Of a stretch of DNA of 64,000 bases, positions 51,568 through 60,512 are shown one piece after another (the first letter of the stretch is position 1; the number at the start of each line of letters is the position of its first letter). The notes under the pieces were generated by a model. The model was not told the DNA's origin and ran no database searches. It saw only the letters and a program-made list of their open reading frames with translations. The translations under genes were made by a program, and so were the position numbers. This DNA comes from Halobiforma lacisalsi AJ5 (lineage in GTDB: Archaea; Halobacteriota; Halobacteria; Halobacteriales; Natrialbaceae), in the NCBI RefSeq assembly GCF_000226975.2, contig NZ_CP019285.1, forward strand, positions 3,844,001 through 3,908,000, written 5' to 3'.

Positions 51568-51575
51568 ACCTAGGT
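51568..51575. promoter_or_regulatory. Palindrome ACCTAGGT at the regulator start
   Basis: Eight-base perfect palindrome, extendable to 13 bp with one mismatched pair, immediately upstream of ATG 51566; a possible autoregulatory operator. Confidence 0.25.
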
Positions 51576-51605
51576 GAAGGGGCTCACGCGGCAAATGACT
51601 TCCCG

Positions 51606-52112
51606 ATGGGCACCGTAGAAGTATCGATGACTGTTCCGGTACAGACGGCGGCCGCGGGATCACGTCTCCGGGATTTTTGGACCTTCTACCGGGCATATAC
51701 GGAGACAACGATCCACACCGCCACGATGGCAGCCCTGACTATCTTCGGGCTGTTGATCTTCGTCGACCCGTTGTTCACGGTGCTCGCGATCGGTAGCTAC
51801 GTCCTGCCGCCCATCGGGCTGTACGTCGGTAAAAGGGGGCGAGGTGGCCCATCGATCCGCGACTCCAGGGACGTCGAATCGGGGCCTGCTGATCCGTTGG
51901 GCGGTCGCACGGAACGAAAGCGGCGGGACGATCGTTCGATCGACGATCCGGTCGGTGACGGGACGCATCCGGAGGTGAGTACTGACGCAAGCCTCGGTGA
52001 CGATAGCGACGGGGCCGATCCTGATTCGGATACCGACATCGACTCCGACTCCGACACCGATTCGGACACCGATTCCGACGACGGAGATACCGACACGGAT
52101 CACAGTGGCTGA
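51606..52112 (+). CDS. Small membrane protein with Asp-rich tail
   Basis: 168 residues from ATG 51606 (a second ATG at 51627 is possible). One or two hydrophobic segments (about 41-75: MAALTIFGLLIFVDPLF, then SYVLPPIGLYVGKRG) and a long hydrophilic tail ending DSDTD/DSDSDTD repeats. Function unknown. Divergent from the bat regulator with about 40 bp between starts. Confidence 0.65.
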   Translation: MGTVEVSMTVPVQTAAAGSRLRDFWTFYRAYTETTIHTATMAALTIFGLLIFVDPLFTVLAIGSYVLPPIGLYVGKRGRGGPSIRDSRDVESGPADPLGGRTERKRRDDRSIDDPVGDGTHPEVSTDASLGDDSDGADPDSDTDIDSDSDTDSDTDSDDGDTDTDHSG

Positions 52113-52266
52113 GGGAATCCCGTCGAACTGACGGGATCCGGGCCGGTCACTCGAATGCGATCGACCGGATGCGACCGACAGTTCGATGGACGGCGGTTTC
52201 CTCGAGTCGAGACCGGTTCCCAACCGAGAACGAACCGTTTTTGCCGTGATTGGTCCAACCGACGCC

Positions 52267-52812
52267 ATGGATCGACTCCTCGAGTCCCTCGACGACGCGC
52301 CGATCATCGACAAGGACGGCTACGAGTACCTCGTACATCCGATCAGCAACGGCGTTCCGATGCTCGATCCCGCGCTGTTGCGCGAGGTCGTCGTCGAGGT
52401 CATGCGAACCGCCGACCTGGATGTCGACAAGATCGTCGCGCCCGAGGCGATGGGGATCCACCTCGCGACCGCGGTCTCCCTGCAGACGGATATCCCGCTG
52501 GTCGTGATCCGCAAGCGGGAGTACGGCCTCGAGGGCGAGGTCTCCCTCCACCAGGAGACGGGCTACTCCGAGTCGGAAATGTACATCAACGACGTCGAAC
52601 CCGGCGACCGCGTCGCGATCATCGACGACATGCTCTCGACGGGCGGCACCCTGGCGTCGATCTGTACCGCACTCGACGACATCGGCGCGGAGATCCGGGA
52701 CATCGTCGTCGTCATGCGAAAGGTCGGCCCCTCCGCGCTCGACGAGACGGAGTTCGAGGCGACGAGTCTCATCGACATCACGGTCGAAGACGGCGAAGTG
52801 ACGGTTCACTGA
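52267..52812 (+). CDS. hpt: Hypoxanthine phosphoribosyltransferase
   Basis: 181 residues from ATG 52267. The archaeal HGPRT-like family of type I PRTases: PRPP loop [16 protein letters not shown], purine part with [20 protein letters not shown]. Converts hypoxanthine (and guanine) with PRPP to nucleotide. It lies 240 bp upstream of an NCS2 permease on the same strand, consistent with purine salvage. Start chosen at the ATG followed by [12 protein letters not shown]; a weak TATA lies about 31 bp upstream. Confidence 0.92.
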   Translation: MDRLLESLDDAPIIDKDGYEYLVHPISNGVPMLDPALLREVVVEVMRTADLDVDKIVAPEAMGIHLATAVSLQTDIPLVVIRKREYGLEGEVSLHQETGYSESEMYINDVEPGDRVAIIDDMLSTGGTLASICTALDDIGAEIRDIVVVMRKVGPSALDETEFEATSLIDITVEDGEVTVH

Positions 52813-53004
52813 ACGGAGTCAGACCGGGACGGTCGTCCCCTGTTCTCGAGTTGTCCGTCGGTTCAACCGGTAGCCGCGGGACTCGTATCCGCGGCGGTCA
52901 CACCCTTCCGGACGGCACTGCCTGACTCGACTCGAGCGAGTGGGTGCGCCGATTTGTATACACATATCTGTATATATTGGGGCGAAAGAAGCGAATATCT
53001 GGGC

Positions 53005-53026
53005 TCGTATACGAAATTTTTTACCC
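53005..53026. promoter_or_regulatory. Palindrome TCGTATACGA next to the permease TATA box
   Basis: TCGTATACGA (53005-53014) is a perfect 10-bp palindrome. It abuts the TATA-like GAAATTTTTTACC (53013-53025), about 33 bp before the permease ATG. A second GTATAC stands at 52956-52961. This may be an operator. Confidence 0.4.
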
Positions 53027-53052
53027 CCTCGTTCGTAACGTGGCTTCCATAG

Positions 53053-54480
53053 ATGGCGAACGAACCCGGGGATGGCATTCAACTCGAGTACGAACTCGAC
53101 GAACAGCCGCCGTGGCCGAAGTCGATCCTGCTTGGGCTCCAGCACGTCGCAGTGATGATCGTGCCCGCGACCGCGGTCGCCTACATCGTCGGCGGCGGCG
53201 TCGGGCTCGGCGCGGCGGACACGGCCTACATCGTCCAGATGGTGTTGCTGTTCTCCGGCCTGGCGACGATCGTCCAGGCCTACACCGTCGGACCTGTCGG
53301 CGCGAAACTACCGATCGTGATGGGAACCAGTTTCACCTTCGTCGGCGCGGCGACGACGATCGGCGCCGACTTCGGGATGGCCGCCGTCTTCGGCGCGATA
53401 CTGGTCACCGGCTTCGTCGTCGAAGGTCTCATCGGCTGGCAGTTCAAACGGATCGAGCCGTTCTTCCCGCCGCTGGTCACGGGCCTGGTCGTCGTCATCA
53501 TCGGTCTCTACTTGATCCCGGTCGGCATGGACTACGCTGCCGGCGGGGCCGCCGCACAGGAGGCGGGCGAGTTCGGTGCGGTCCAACACATCGGACTCGC
53601 GGCGCTCGTACTGGCCATCGCAGTCGGGCTCAACATGTTTACGAGCGGAGTCACACGGCTGCTGAGCATCCTCGTCGCGATCGCGGCCGGCTACGCCGCC
53701 GCGGTCGCCGCCGGCCTCGTCGACTTCTCGCCGATCGGGGAGGCCGACTGGGTCGCCGTACCGTCGCCGACCCACTTCGGCCTCGAGTTCGAACCGATCG
53801 CGATCCTCGTCTTCGCCTTCCTGTTTCTCGTCTCCGCGATGGAGACCGTCGGCGACATGTCCGGGATCACGGCCGCCGAGGGCCGGAACCCGACCGACGG
53901 GGAGTTCCGCGGCGGGCTGTTCACCGACGGGTTGATGAGTTCGCTGGGCTCGCTGTTCGCCGCGTTCCCGGTCACGTCGTTCTCCCAGAACGTCGGCATC
54001 GTCAACTTCACCGGCGTGATGAGCCGCCACGTCGTCGGCATCAGTGGGGTCATCCTCGCGGTGCTCGGCCTGAGTCCGAAGGTCGGTGCCGTGGTGACGA
54101 CGATCCCGAGCGCGGTCTTCGGCGGCGCAGTGCTGTTGATGGTCGGCATGGTTGCAGCGAGTGGCGTCCGGCTGATCGTCCTCCACACGGAACTGAACCG
54201 GCGGAACATGGTCATCGTGGCCGTCTCGCTGGGCCTCGGGCTCGGCATCGCGACCACGCCCGACGCCATCGCGGGCCTGCCGAGCGCGGCTCGAACGTTC
54301 TTCGGCGAGCCGGTCATCCTGACCGCGCTGTCGGCGCTCGTGCTCAACACCCTGGTCCCCGGTGAACAGAGCCCGCTGTTCGATGCCGTCTCGAGCGAGG
54401 AAAGCGAGGGAACGACCGGCCAGGACCCGGATCCAAACCCCGATCCTGATCCGGCGGCGCCGAGTTCGGGCGGCGACTGA
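53053..54480 (+). CDS. NCS2-family nucleobase (uracil/xanthine) permease
   Basis: 475 residues, about twelve to fourteen membrane helices. NCS2 signature region: GLQHVAVMIVPATAVAYIV in TM1, MGTSFTFVGA, and SAMETVGDMSGITAAEGR with FPVTSFSQNVG in the middle. Imports nucleobases by proton or sodium symport. The upstream hpt suggests hypoxanthine/guanine or xanthine as substrate rather than uracil. Ends in a Pro/Asp-rich tail. Confidence 0.92.
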   Translation: MANEPGDGIQLEYELDEQPPWPKSILLGLQHVAVMIVPATAVAYIVGGGVGLGAADTAYIVQMVLLFSGLATIVQAYTVGPVGAKLPIVMGTSFTFVGAATTIGADFGMAAVFGAILVTGFVVEGLIGWQFKRIEPFFPPLVTGLVVVIIGLYLIPVGMDYAAGGAAAQEAGEFGAVQHIGLAALVLAIAVGLNMFTSGVTRLLSILVAIAAGYAAAVAAGLVDFSPIGEADWVAVPSPTHFGLEFEPIAILVFAFLFLVSAMETVGDMSGITAAEGRNPTDGEFRGGLFTDGLMSSLGSLFAAFPVTSFSQNVGIVNFTGVMSRHVVGISGVILAVLGLSPKVGAVVTTIPSAVFGGAVLLMVGMVAASGVRLIVLHTELNRRNMVIVAVSLGLGLGIATTPDAIAGLPSAARTFFGEPVILTALSALVLNTLVPGEQSPLFDAVSSEESEGTTGQDPDPNPDPDPAAPSSGGD

Positions 54481-54509
54481 GTCGGTGTCGGGTTCTCGAG
54501 ACCATCGTG

Positions 54510-55262
54510 TCAGCCCTCGAGCGATCGCTCCCGTTCTCTTCTGTCACAGTGGAGTACGAGTCCGTCGTCCCGAAACGCAAGTGAAGTGCGGCTGGCGGTA
54601 GTCTGCGGCGACGAACTTGTAGCCGCCACCGTCGGTGTCGATCTCGGACCCGTCCCGGTCCTCGGCCTCGGGATCCGGCGGTGCTGGGGCGCGTTCGGCG
54701 ACGGAGATCGCCCCGTCGTGGACCAGGGGCGTGCTCGAGACCTGGCCGTCGGAATCGACGTGTCGGACCGCTTCACCAGTTCGTTTCTCGACCGCGTATA
54801 GCGTCCGATCGTCCGAACCGAAGACCAGCCTGTCCGCACGGATCGTCGGGGAGTTGGGGATCCGCCAGTGGGTTTCGAACCGCGGGGCTTCTTCGCCCGT
54901 CTCCGCGTCCAGGGCGTACGTGTTTCCGTCGTGACTACCGGCGAAAACGGCGTCGAGCGTCGGGTCAATTCCTGGACCGGTCATTGCCGACCGTCCCGTA
55001 TCGAAGGCCAAGTCCTCGGTGCCATCCTCGAGATCGACGCGGTAGATTCGCCCGTCCTACGATCCGACGACGGCCGCGCCGTCGTACGTCGCGATCGGGC
55101 CCTTGATCTCGCCGTTCGTGTCGTTCTGCGGATCGGTCTCGAACGACCAGGCGAACTCGAGGGAGGGGTAGAGAGGGACCGTTCCTGGGTGGAGGGACCG
55201 GTATTCGTCGACGCGGTCTAAGAGGGGACGGAACTCGTCGCGATGTGACGGACCGACGGGAT
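54510..55262 (-). pseudogene. Broken PQQ beta-propeller protein
   Basis: On the minus strand, PQQ-type repeats can be read (DGRIYRVDLEDGT, GSHDGNTYALDAETGEE, GSDDRTLYAVEKRTGE), but a TAG interrupts VVGS*DGRIYRVD near 55058. No start codon is found before the adjacent gene at 55273 and the C-terminus shifts frame near 54585. At least three lesions, so decayed. Intact relatives are secreted or membrane beta-propellers; paralogues elsewhere are likely. Confidence 0.75.
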
Positions 55263-55272
55263 CGGCTAGGGG

Positions 55273-56424
55273 TTAGAAGCCTTTGCCGAGCATCTCGCGG
55301 GCGATGACGTTCTTCTGAATCTCGCTGGTTCCCTCGTAGATCTGGGTGATCTTGGCGTCGCGGTAGAACCGCTCGACCGGGAAGTCGTCGACGTAGCCGG
55401 CCCCACCGTGGATCTGAACGGCTTCGTCGGCGACGTCGACGGCGACGCGGGAGGCGTACTCCTTGGCCATCGAGGCGAGCTTGGTGATGTCCTCGCCCTG
55501 GTCGACCTTCCAGGCGGACTTGTAGGTCAGGTTGCGGGCGGCCTCGGTGTCGGTCGCCATCTCGGCCAGCTTGTGCTGGATGGCCTGGAACTCCGAGATC
55601 GACTGCCCGAACTGCTCGCGGTCCTGAGCGTACTCGAGGGCTGCACGCGTGGCACCTTTGGCGATACCGACGCCCTGGGCGGCGACGGCGGTCCGGGTCT
55701 CGTCGAAGAACTGCATCTGCTGCATGAAGGCAGCGTCCCGGGTGCCGATGAGGTTCTCCTCGGGAACGCGGACGTTGTCGAAGACGAGTTCGGCGGTGTC
55801 CGAGGCGCGAATACCCAGTTTACCGGTGATCTTCTCGGCGGAGAAGCCGTCGCGGTCGGATTCGACGACGATCTGGCTGAAGCCGTTGTACCGGCCCTCG
55901 GCGTCGGGGTTGGTTTCACAGAGGACGACGAAGAAGTCGCCGACCGTCCCGTTGGTGATCCACATCTTGTTGCCGTTGATCACCCACTCGTCGCCGTCCT
56001 TCTCGGCGCGGGTCGAGACCGAGGACACGTCCGAGCCGGTGTCGGGTTCGGAGATGGCGGCTCCCGAGATCTTCTCGCCTTTCGCGATGGGCTCGAGGTA
56101 CCGCTCTTTCTGGTCCTCGGTGCCGAAGTTCATGATCGCCTCACAGCCGAACGAGGTGGAGACGATCGACAGTGCGATACCGGGGTCGTACGAGAACAGT
56201 TCCTCGGTGATGATCGACGTATCGAGGATCGAGTAGCCGGCACCACCGTACTCCATCGGGATGTACGGGCCGGTAAGCCCCATCTCGGCGGCCTTGTCGA
56301 CGACCTCGTGGGGGTACTTCTCCTCCTCGTCGTACTCTCCGGCCACGGGGACGATTTCGTTCTCGGCGAACCGCTGGACTTCCTCGCGGATCTGTTGCTG
56401 CTCTTCGGTGAGACCGAATTCCAT
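55273..56424 (-). CDS. Acyl-CoA dehydrogenase
   Basis: 383 residues from ATG 56424 (a TTG two codons earlier is within the leader). Typical short/medium-chain [37 protein letters not shown], and catalytic Glu in [10 protein letters not shown]. Oxidises acyl-CoA to enoyl-CoA with ETF as acceptor. Divergent from the fused hydroxyacyl dehydrogenase/hydratase gene, sharing an intergenic region with an inverted repeat. Confidence 0.93.
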   Translation of the reverse strand: MEFGLTEEQQQIREEVQRFAENEIVPVAGEYDEEEKYPHEVVDKAAEMGLTGPYIPMEYGGAGYSILDTSIITEELFSYDPGIALSIVSTSFGCEAIMNFGTEDQKERYLEPIAKGEKISGAAISEPDTGSDVSSVSTRAEKDGDEWVINGNKMWITNGTVGDFFVVLCETNPDAEGRYNGFSQIVVESDRDGFSAEKITGKLGIRASDTAELVFDNVRVPEENLIGTRDAAFMQQMQFFDETRTAVAAQGVGIAKGATRAALEYAQDREQFGQSISEFQAIQHKLAEMATDTEAARNLTYKSAWKVDQGEDITKLASMAKEYASRVAVDVADEAVQIHGGAGYVDDFPVERFYRDAKITQIYEGTSEIQKNVIAREMLGKGF

Positions 56425-56444
56425 AGACAATAGTTACCGACCGA

Positions 56445-56456
56445 CCGATAAAGACC
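56445..56456 (-). promoter_or_regulatory. TATA-like box for acyl-CoA dehydrogenase
   Basis: Minus-strand GGTCTTTATCGG, centred about 27 bp upstream of ATG 56424; leaderless. Confidence 0.5.
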
Positions 56457-56471
56457 TTTGTAACCAGATAT

Positions 56472-56488
56472 AAACTAAATTGTAGTTT
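56472..56488. promoter_or_regulatory. Inverted repeat in the divergent beta-oxidation promoter region
   Basis: AAACTA-AATTG-TAGTTT has 6-bp perfect arms, midway between two divergent starts (56424 and 56540). Candidate operator for a fatty-acid regulator acting on both genes. Confidence 0.4.
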
Positions 56489-56539
56489 CCTTTACGAAAT
56501 AGGGAAACGTTGAAACGCCCACCCATTGCATGTTAGCCC

Positions 56540-58513
56540 ATGGAGCTGGAAGATATCAACACCATCGCAGTTCTCGGCGCAGGAAACATGGGCCACGGCA
56601 TCGCGGAGGTCGCCGCGATGGCCGGCTACGACGTGTGCATGCGCGACATCAAAGAGGAGTTCGTGGAAAACGGCTACGACCAGATCGAGTGGTCGCTCGG
56701 AAAACTCGCCGAGAACGACCAGCTCTCCGAGGAGGAAGCTGATGCCGCCTTGGAGCGCGTGACGCCGCTCGTGGACATGGAGGAGGCCGTCGGCGACGCC
56801 GACTTCATCATCGAGGCGGTCCCGGAGAAGATGGAAATCAAGAAGGACGTCTACGGCGAGGTCGAGGAGTACGCACCCGACCACGCCGTCTTCGCGACGA
56901 ACACCTCGAGCCTCTCGATCACCGAACTGGCCGAGGTGACGGACCGTCCCGAGCAGTTCTGCGGGATGCACTTCTTCAACCCGCCGGTCCGGATGCAGCT
57001 CGTCGAGGTCATCTCCGGGGCGGACACCGCCGAGGAGACCCTCGAGCTCACCGAGGATCTCGCGGAGGACTTCGGCAAGACGCCCGTCCGCGTCCACAAG
57101 GACTCCCCGGGCTTCATCGTCAACCGCATCCTCGTTCCCCTGATGAACGAGGCCTCCTGGCTCGTCAGCGAGGACCAGGCGACCATCGCCGAGGTCGACT
57201 CGACCACGAAGTACGGCATGGGACTGCCGATGGGGAGTTTCGAACTCGGCGACCAGGTCGGCAACGACGTCAGCTACCACGTCCTCGAGTACATGCACGA
57301 GGTGCTCGGCGACGCCTACGAACCCGCGCCGCTGCTTGAGGAGAAGGTCGAAAACGAGGAACTCGGCAAGAAGACGGGCAAGGGCTTCTACGACTACGAG
57401 GACGGAGAGGGCGTCGACATCCCGACCGACGAGCAGTCGGAACTCGTCGAGAAGCGGCTGCTGGCCTCGATGGCCAACGAGGTCGCGAAGCTGATCGGCA
57501 ACGACGTCGCCCCGCCCGAAGCGATCGACGAGGCCGTCCAGCTGGGTGCCGGCTTCCCCGACGGCCCCGTCAAACAGGTCGATGAGTACGGCCTCGACGA
57601 ACTCCTCGAGACGCTCGAGGAGGCCTACGAGGAGACCGGCCACGAACGCTACGCGCCCGCTGATTTCCTCGCGGAGCGGGCCGAGGAGGGCGGCTTCTAC
57701 GAGACCGACGCCGAAGGGGAGGGCGTCGACTTCGACACGATCCGCCTCGAGTACCCCGGCGACATGGTCGGCCACGTCGTGCTCGACCGGCCCCACCGGA
57801 TGAACACCATCAGCGGCGAGTTGCTGGACGAACTCTCCGAGGCGATCGACATCCTCGAGGACGACGACGAGGTGCGGGCCATCCTGCTCACCGGCGAGGG
57901 CGAGAAGGCCTTCTCCGCGGGCGCGGACGTCCAGAGCATGGCCGGTAGCGGTGCCGACCCGATCGAGGCCCAGGAGCTCTCACGGAAGGGCCAGGAGACG
58001 TTCGGCAAACTCGAGGCCGCCGACGTGCCCGTCGTCGCGGGCATCGACGGCTACTGTCTCGGCGGCGGCATGGAGCTTGCGACCTGTGCGGACATGCGTG
58101 TCGCCAGCGAACGCTCCGAGTTCGGCCAGCCCGAACTCGACCTCGGACTGCTGCCGGGCTGGGGCGGCACCCAGCGGCTCAAGCATATCGTCGGCGAGGG
58201 CCGCGCGAAAGAGATCATCCTCACCGCCGAGCGCTACGAGGCCGAGGCGATGGAAGGGTACGGCTTCGTCAACGAGGTCGTCGCCAACGACGAACTCGCG
58301 GACCGCGCGCTCGAGTTGGCGACCGACCTGGCGGGCGGGCCGCCGATCGCCCAGAAGTACACCAAGCGCGCGTTCCTCGCCGGCCGCGACGACACCGACG
58401 CCGGCCTCGAGTACGAGGCCTCCGCGTTCGGGCACCTGATGGCGACCGACGACCTGATGGAGGGGATCACGGCCTTCATGGGCGACGGTGAGCCGGAGTT
58501 CGAAGGGAAGTAA
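56540..58513 (+). CDS. 3-hydroxyacyl-CoA dehydrogenase / enoyl-CoA hydratase fusion
   Basis: 657 residues. Residues about 1-380 form a 3-hydroxyacyl-CoA dehydrogenase (NAD-binding GAGNMGHGIAEVAAMAG; the catalytic segment CGMHFFNPPVRM; HKDSPGFIVNRI), then about 400-657 an enoyl-CoA hydratase of the crotonase fold (GEKAFSAGADVQSM oxyanion-hole region; GYCLGGGMELATCADM). Performs two consecutive beta-oxidation steps, hydration then oxidation. Domain order is reversed from bacterial FadB. Start ATG 56540 follows an upstream ATG stop region. Confidence 0.93.
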   Translation: MELEDINTIAVLGAGNMGHGIAEVAAMAGYDVCMRDIKEEFVENGYDQIEWSLGKLAENDQLSEEEADAALERVTPLVDMEEAVGDADFIIEAVPEKMEIKKDVYGEVEEYAPDHAVFATNTSSLSITELAEVTDRPEQFCGMHFFNPPVRMQLVEVISGADTAEETLELTEDLAEDFGKTPVRVHKDSPGFIVNRILVPLMNEASWLVSEDQATIAEVDSTTKYGMGLPMGSFELGDQVGNDVSYHVLEYMHEVLGDAYEPAPLLEEKVENEELGKKTGKGFYDYEDGEGVDIPTDEQSELVEKRLLASMANEVAKLIGNDVAPPEAIDEAVQLGAGFPDGPVKQVDEYGLDELLETLEEAYEETGHERYAPADFLAERAEEGGFYETDAEGEGVDFDTIRLEYPGDMVGHVVLDRPHRMNTISGELLDELSEAIDILEDDDEVRAILLTGEGEKAFSAGADVQSMAGSGADPIEAQELSRKGQETFGKLEAADVPVVAGIDGYCLGGGMELATCADMRVASERSEFGQPELDLGLLPGWGGTQRLKHIVGEGRAKEIILTAERYEAEAMEGYGFVNEVVANDELADRALELATDLAGGPPIAQKYTKRAFLAGRDDTDAGLEYEASAFGHLMATDDLMEGITAFMGDGEPEFEGK

Positions 58514-58665
58514 GCGAACGAGAGACGACGGCCCGAGTCGCCTTCCCGGGCGGCGGTTCGATAATTCAGAATAATAAAACCGTGCTGAACGATCCGGCTG
58601 ATCGACCTGTACGGTCGCGAGATTTATGACCCATAGGGACCATGACTGACGCGTGGCCGTAACCG

Positions 58666-59262
58666 ATGACGAGCACGGAAGGGGATTCGATGGGTGACGA
58701 GCCGGACGTCCTCGTCGTTGACGACGAGACCCGACTTGCGGACCTGTTCGCCGCATGGCTCCAGACCGACTGGTCCGTCGAGACAGCCTACGACGGCGAG
58801 GAGGCCCTCGAGAAGATGGCCGACTCCGTCGAGGTCGTCCTTCTGGACCGTCGCATGCCGGGCCTCTCCGGCGACGAAGTCCTCGAGCGGATCCGCGAGA
58901 AAGGGTACGACGCCCGGGTCGTCATGGTAACGGCGGTCGATCCGGACTTCGACATCATCGAGATGGGGTTCGACGACTACCTCGTCAAGCCCGTCTCCAA
59001 GGACGAACTCCTCGAGATGGTCGACACCGTCTCGGATCGCTCCGATTACGAGTCGGAGATCCAGGAGTACTACGCGCTGGTCTCGAAGAAGGCGCTCCTC
59101 GAGTCCGAAAAACCCGACCGCAAACTCGCGGAGAACGAGGAGTATCAGGAGCTTTGCGACCGGGTCGCCGAACTCGAGGACCGCGTCGACGACGCGGTCT
59201 CGCAGATGACCTCCCACGACGAGTTCGTCGGCGCGTTCCAGAACCTGCAGTCGGAGAACTGA
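58666..59262 (+). CDS. HalX-domain response regulator
   Basis: 198 residues. Receiver domain with acidic D19/D20, phospho-acceptor D61 (LLDRRMPG) and a Lys in YLVKPV, then a HalX domain (about 130-198: YYALVSKKALLES with a Leu/Glu-rich helical end). No DNA-binding module. HalX proteins are haloarchaeal-specific response regulators. A convergent histidine kinase lies downstream and may be its partner. A shorter start at 58690 (second ATG) is possible. Confidence 0.9.
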   Translation: MTSTEGDSMGDEPDVLVVDDETRLADLFAAWLQTDWSVETAYDGEEALEKMADSVEVVLLDRRMPGLSGDEVLERIREKGYDARVVMVTAVDPDFDIIEMGFDDYLVKPVSKDELLEMVDTVSDRSDYESEIQEYYALVSKKALLESEKPDRKLAENEEYQELCDRVAELEDRVDDAVSQMTSHDEFVGAFQNLQSEN

Positions 59263-59470
59263 CCGGCCCACCCGACCGAAGCCGACCGTCGTCGAGCGAC
59301 GACGAAGTCCCGTCCCTCGTCCACCGTCACCCATCCCTGCTCGCACGCGTTTTTCGCCGTTCGACAGTCCTTGCTCTGCGGATCGAGTACCGTTCCAACC
59401 GTCGACTGATGGGTCGAATCGGCCCGCGCGAGCGGATTCGACCCATCAGTTCAGGCTTGGACCGCCACTA
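59263..59470. other. Non-coding gap with a 16-bp perfect inverted repeat
   Basis: Between halX and the IS630 copy, ACTGATGGGTCGAATC at 59405-59420 pairs perfectly with 59435-59450, separated by 14 bases. No T-tract follows. No gene is supported in the gap. It might be a terminator for the convergent genes, an operator, or a small mobile remnant. Confidence 0.5.
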
Positions 59471-59479
59471 TAGTAGGCG

Positions 59480-59971
59480 TTAGAAATAATTGCTCACCTC
59501 TGGCACAGATATTCGATCAATAGCTGTATCAATCGCTGTTGTGAGCTCACTGAGTGAGTCAAAGAAGCGGTTGCTGAGTGCCGATTGGAGTTGTCTCCAA
59601 CACTCTTCGACGGGATTTAGCTCTGGCGAGTACGCCGGCAATGTCACGAAGGCGAGGTCGTCACGGGCCGCCAGGTCCGTGACGGCCGACGCCCGGAAAT
59701 ACGGCGCTCCATCGAACACAATGATCAGGTCACCTTCGAACTCTTTGCATAACGCGAGAATGAAATGTTTTGCGTGATCAGCCGTTACATACTCTTCGAA
59801 TCGAGAGAAAAAGCGATCACCGTTCTCGGTGATCGCGCCTAAGAGACACGTCCAATCGCGTTGTCCGGACAATTCAACAGACGGTCGCGTGCCGCGAGGA
59901 AACCACGCGGCACGCGGCTCGACTTGGACGGATTTCTTGGTTTGGTCGATACAGACTACTGTGGCGTCCAT
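59480..59971 (-). CDS. IS630 transposase, DDE catalytic part (frame 2)
   Basis: 163 residues: DDE motif with D in CIDQTKK, D in IIVFDGAPYF and E in SPELNPVEECW. IS630-family. It starts with an ATG inside the first ORF, but the real product is probably reached by a -1 shift from the upstream frame at an A7 run (see next feature). Catalytic residues are complete, so the copy may be active. Confidence 0.85.
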   Translation of the reverse strand: MDATVVCIDQTKKSVQVEPRAAWFPRGTRPSVELSGQRDWTCLLGAITENGDRFFSRFEEYVTADHAKHFILALCKEFEGDLIIVFDGAPYFRASAVTDLAARDDLAFVTLPAYSPELNPVEECWRQLQSALSNRFFDSLSELTTAIDTAIDRISVPEVSNYF

Positions 59972-60495
59972 TTCCCGCTGCTTTTTTTGAGTTCCTCACG
60001 GAACGCCTCTTGTTCCTCAGCCTCAGATTCGGCGGCTGTACGGCGTGGTTTTTGATAGCTCAATCCCGCTTCTTTGAGCAACCGCCGACAGCTCGGGATT
60101 GAGTACTCGACATCGTACGTCTCGTCGAGATACTGCTGGACGAGCGCCGGCGTCCACGCCGGCGCGTCGAACCCAACTTCTTCAGGAGATTCGTGGACTG
60201 TTTCTTCGAACTCTTGTTGCTCTTTTTCTGAGAGTTTTCGATTTCTCCCAGATCGATGAGCATCAGTAACAGCATGCTCAAGCGACTCGTCAGTGTCGAG
60301 TCGCTTGAGCCAGCTATAGATTGTCCGTCGCTGAACGTCGTACCACTCAGCTAGCTCAGTCTGCGTGAGACCATTTTTGTACGCTATTGCCGCTAAGAGT
60401 CGTTGTGTCGGCTTCTTTCCTTCCACATTGTCGAGGGCATCTTGTAATTCCTCGACAGAGATCTCGTCGAGATGATCCACTACATACTCCCACAC
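59956..60495 (-). CDS. IS630 transposase, N-terminal HTH part (frame 1)
   Basis: 179 residues: two helix-turn-helix units (LTQTELAEWYDVQRRTIYSWL and TPALVQQYLDETYDVEYSIPS). It ends at a stop just past AACTCAAAAAAAGC; a -1 shift in this A7 run brings the frame into the DDE part (KKQREMDATVV). This is the programmed frameshift arrangement of many IS630 members. Confidence 0.85.
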   Translation of the reverse strand: MWEYVVDHLDEISVEELQDALDNVEGKKPTQRLLAAIAYKNGLTQTELAEWYDVQRRTIYSWLKRLDTDESLEHAVTDAHRSGRNRKLSEKEQQEFEETVHESPEEVGFDAPAWTPALVQQYLDETYDVEYSIPSCRRLLKEAGLSYQKPRRTAAESEAEEQEAFREELKKSSGKWTPQ

Positions 60496-60512
60496 TATTC
60501 GAGTAAAAAGCT

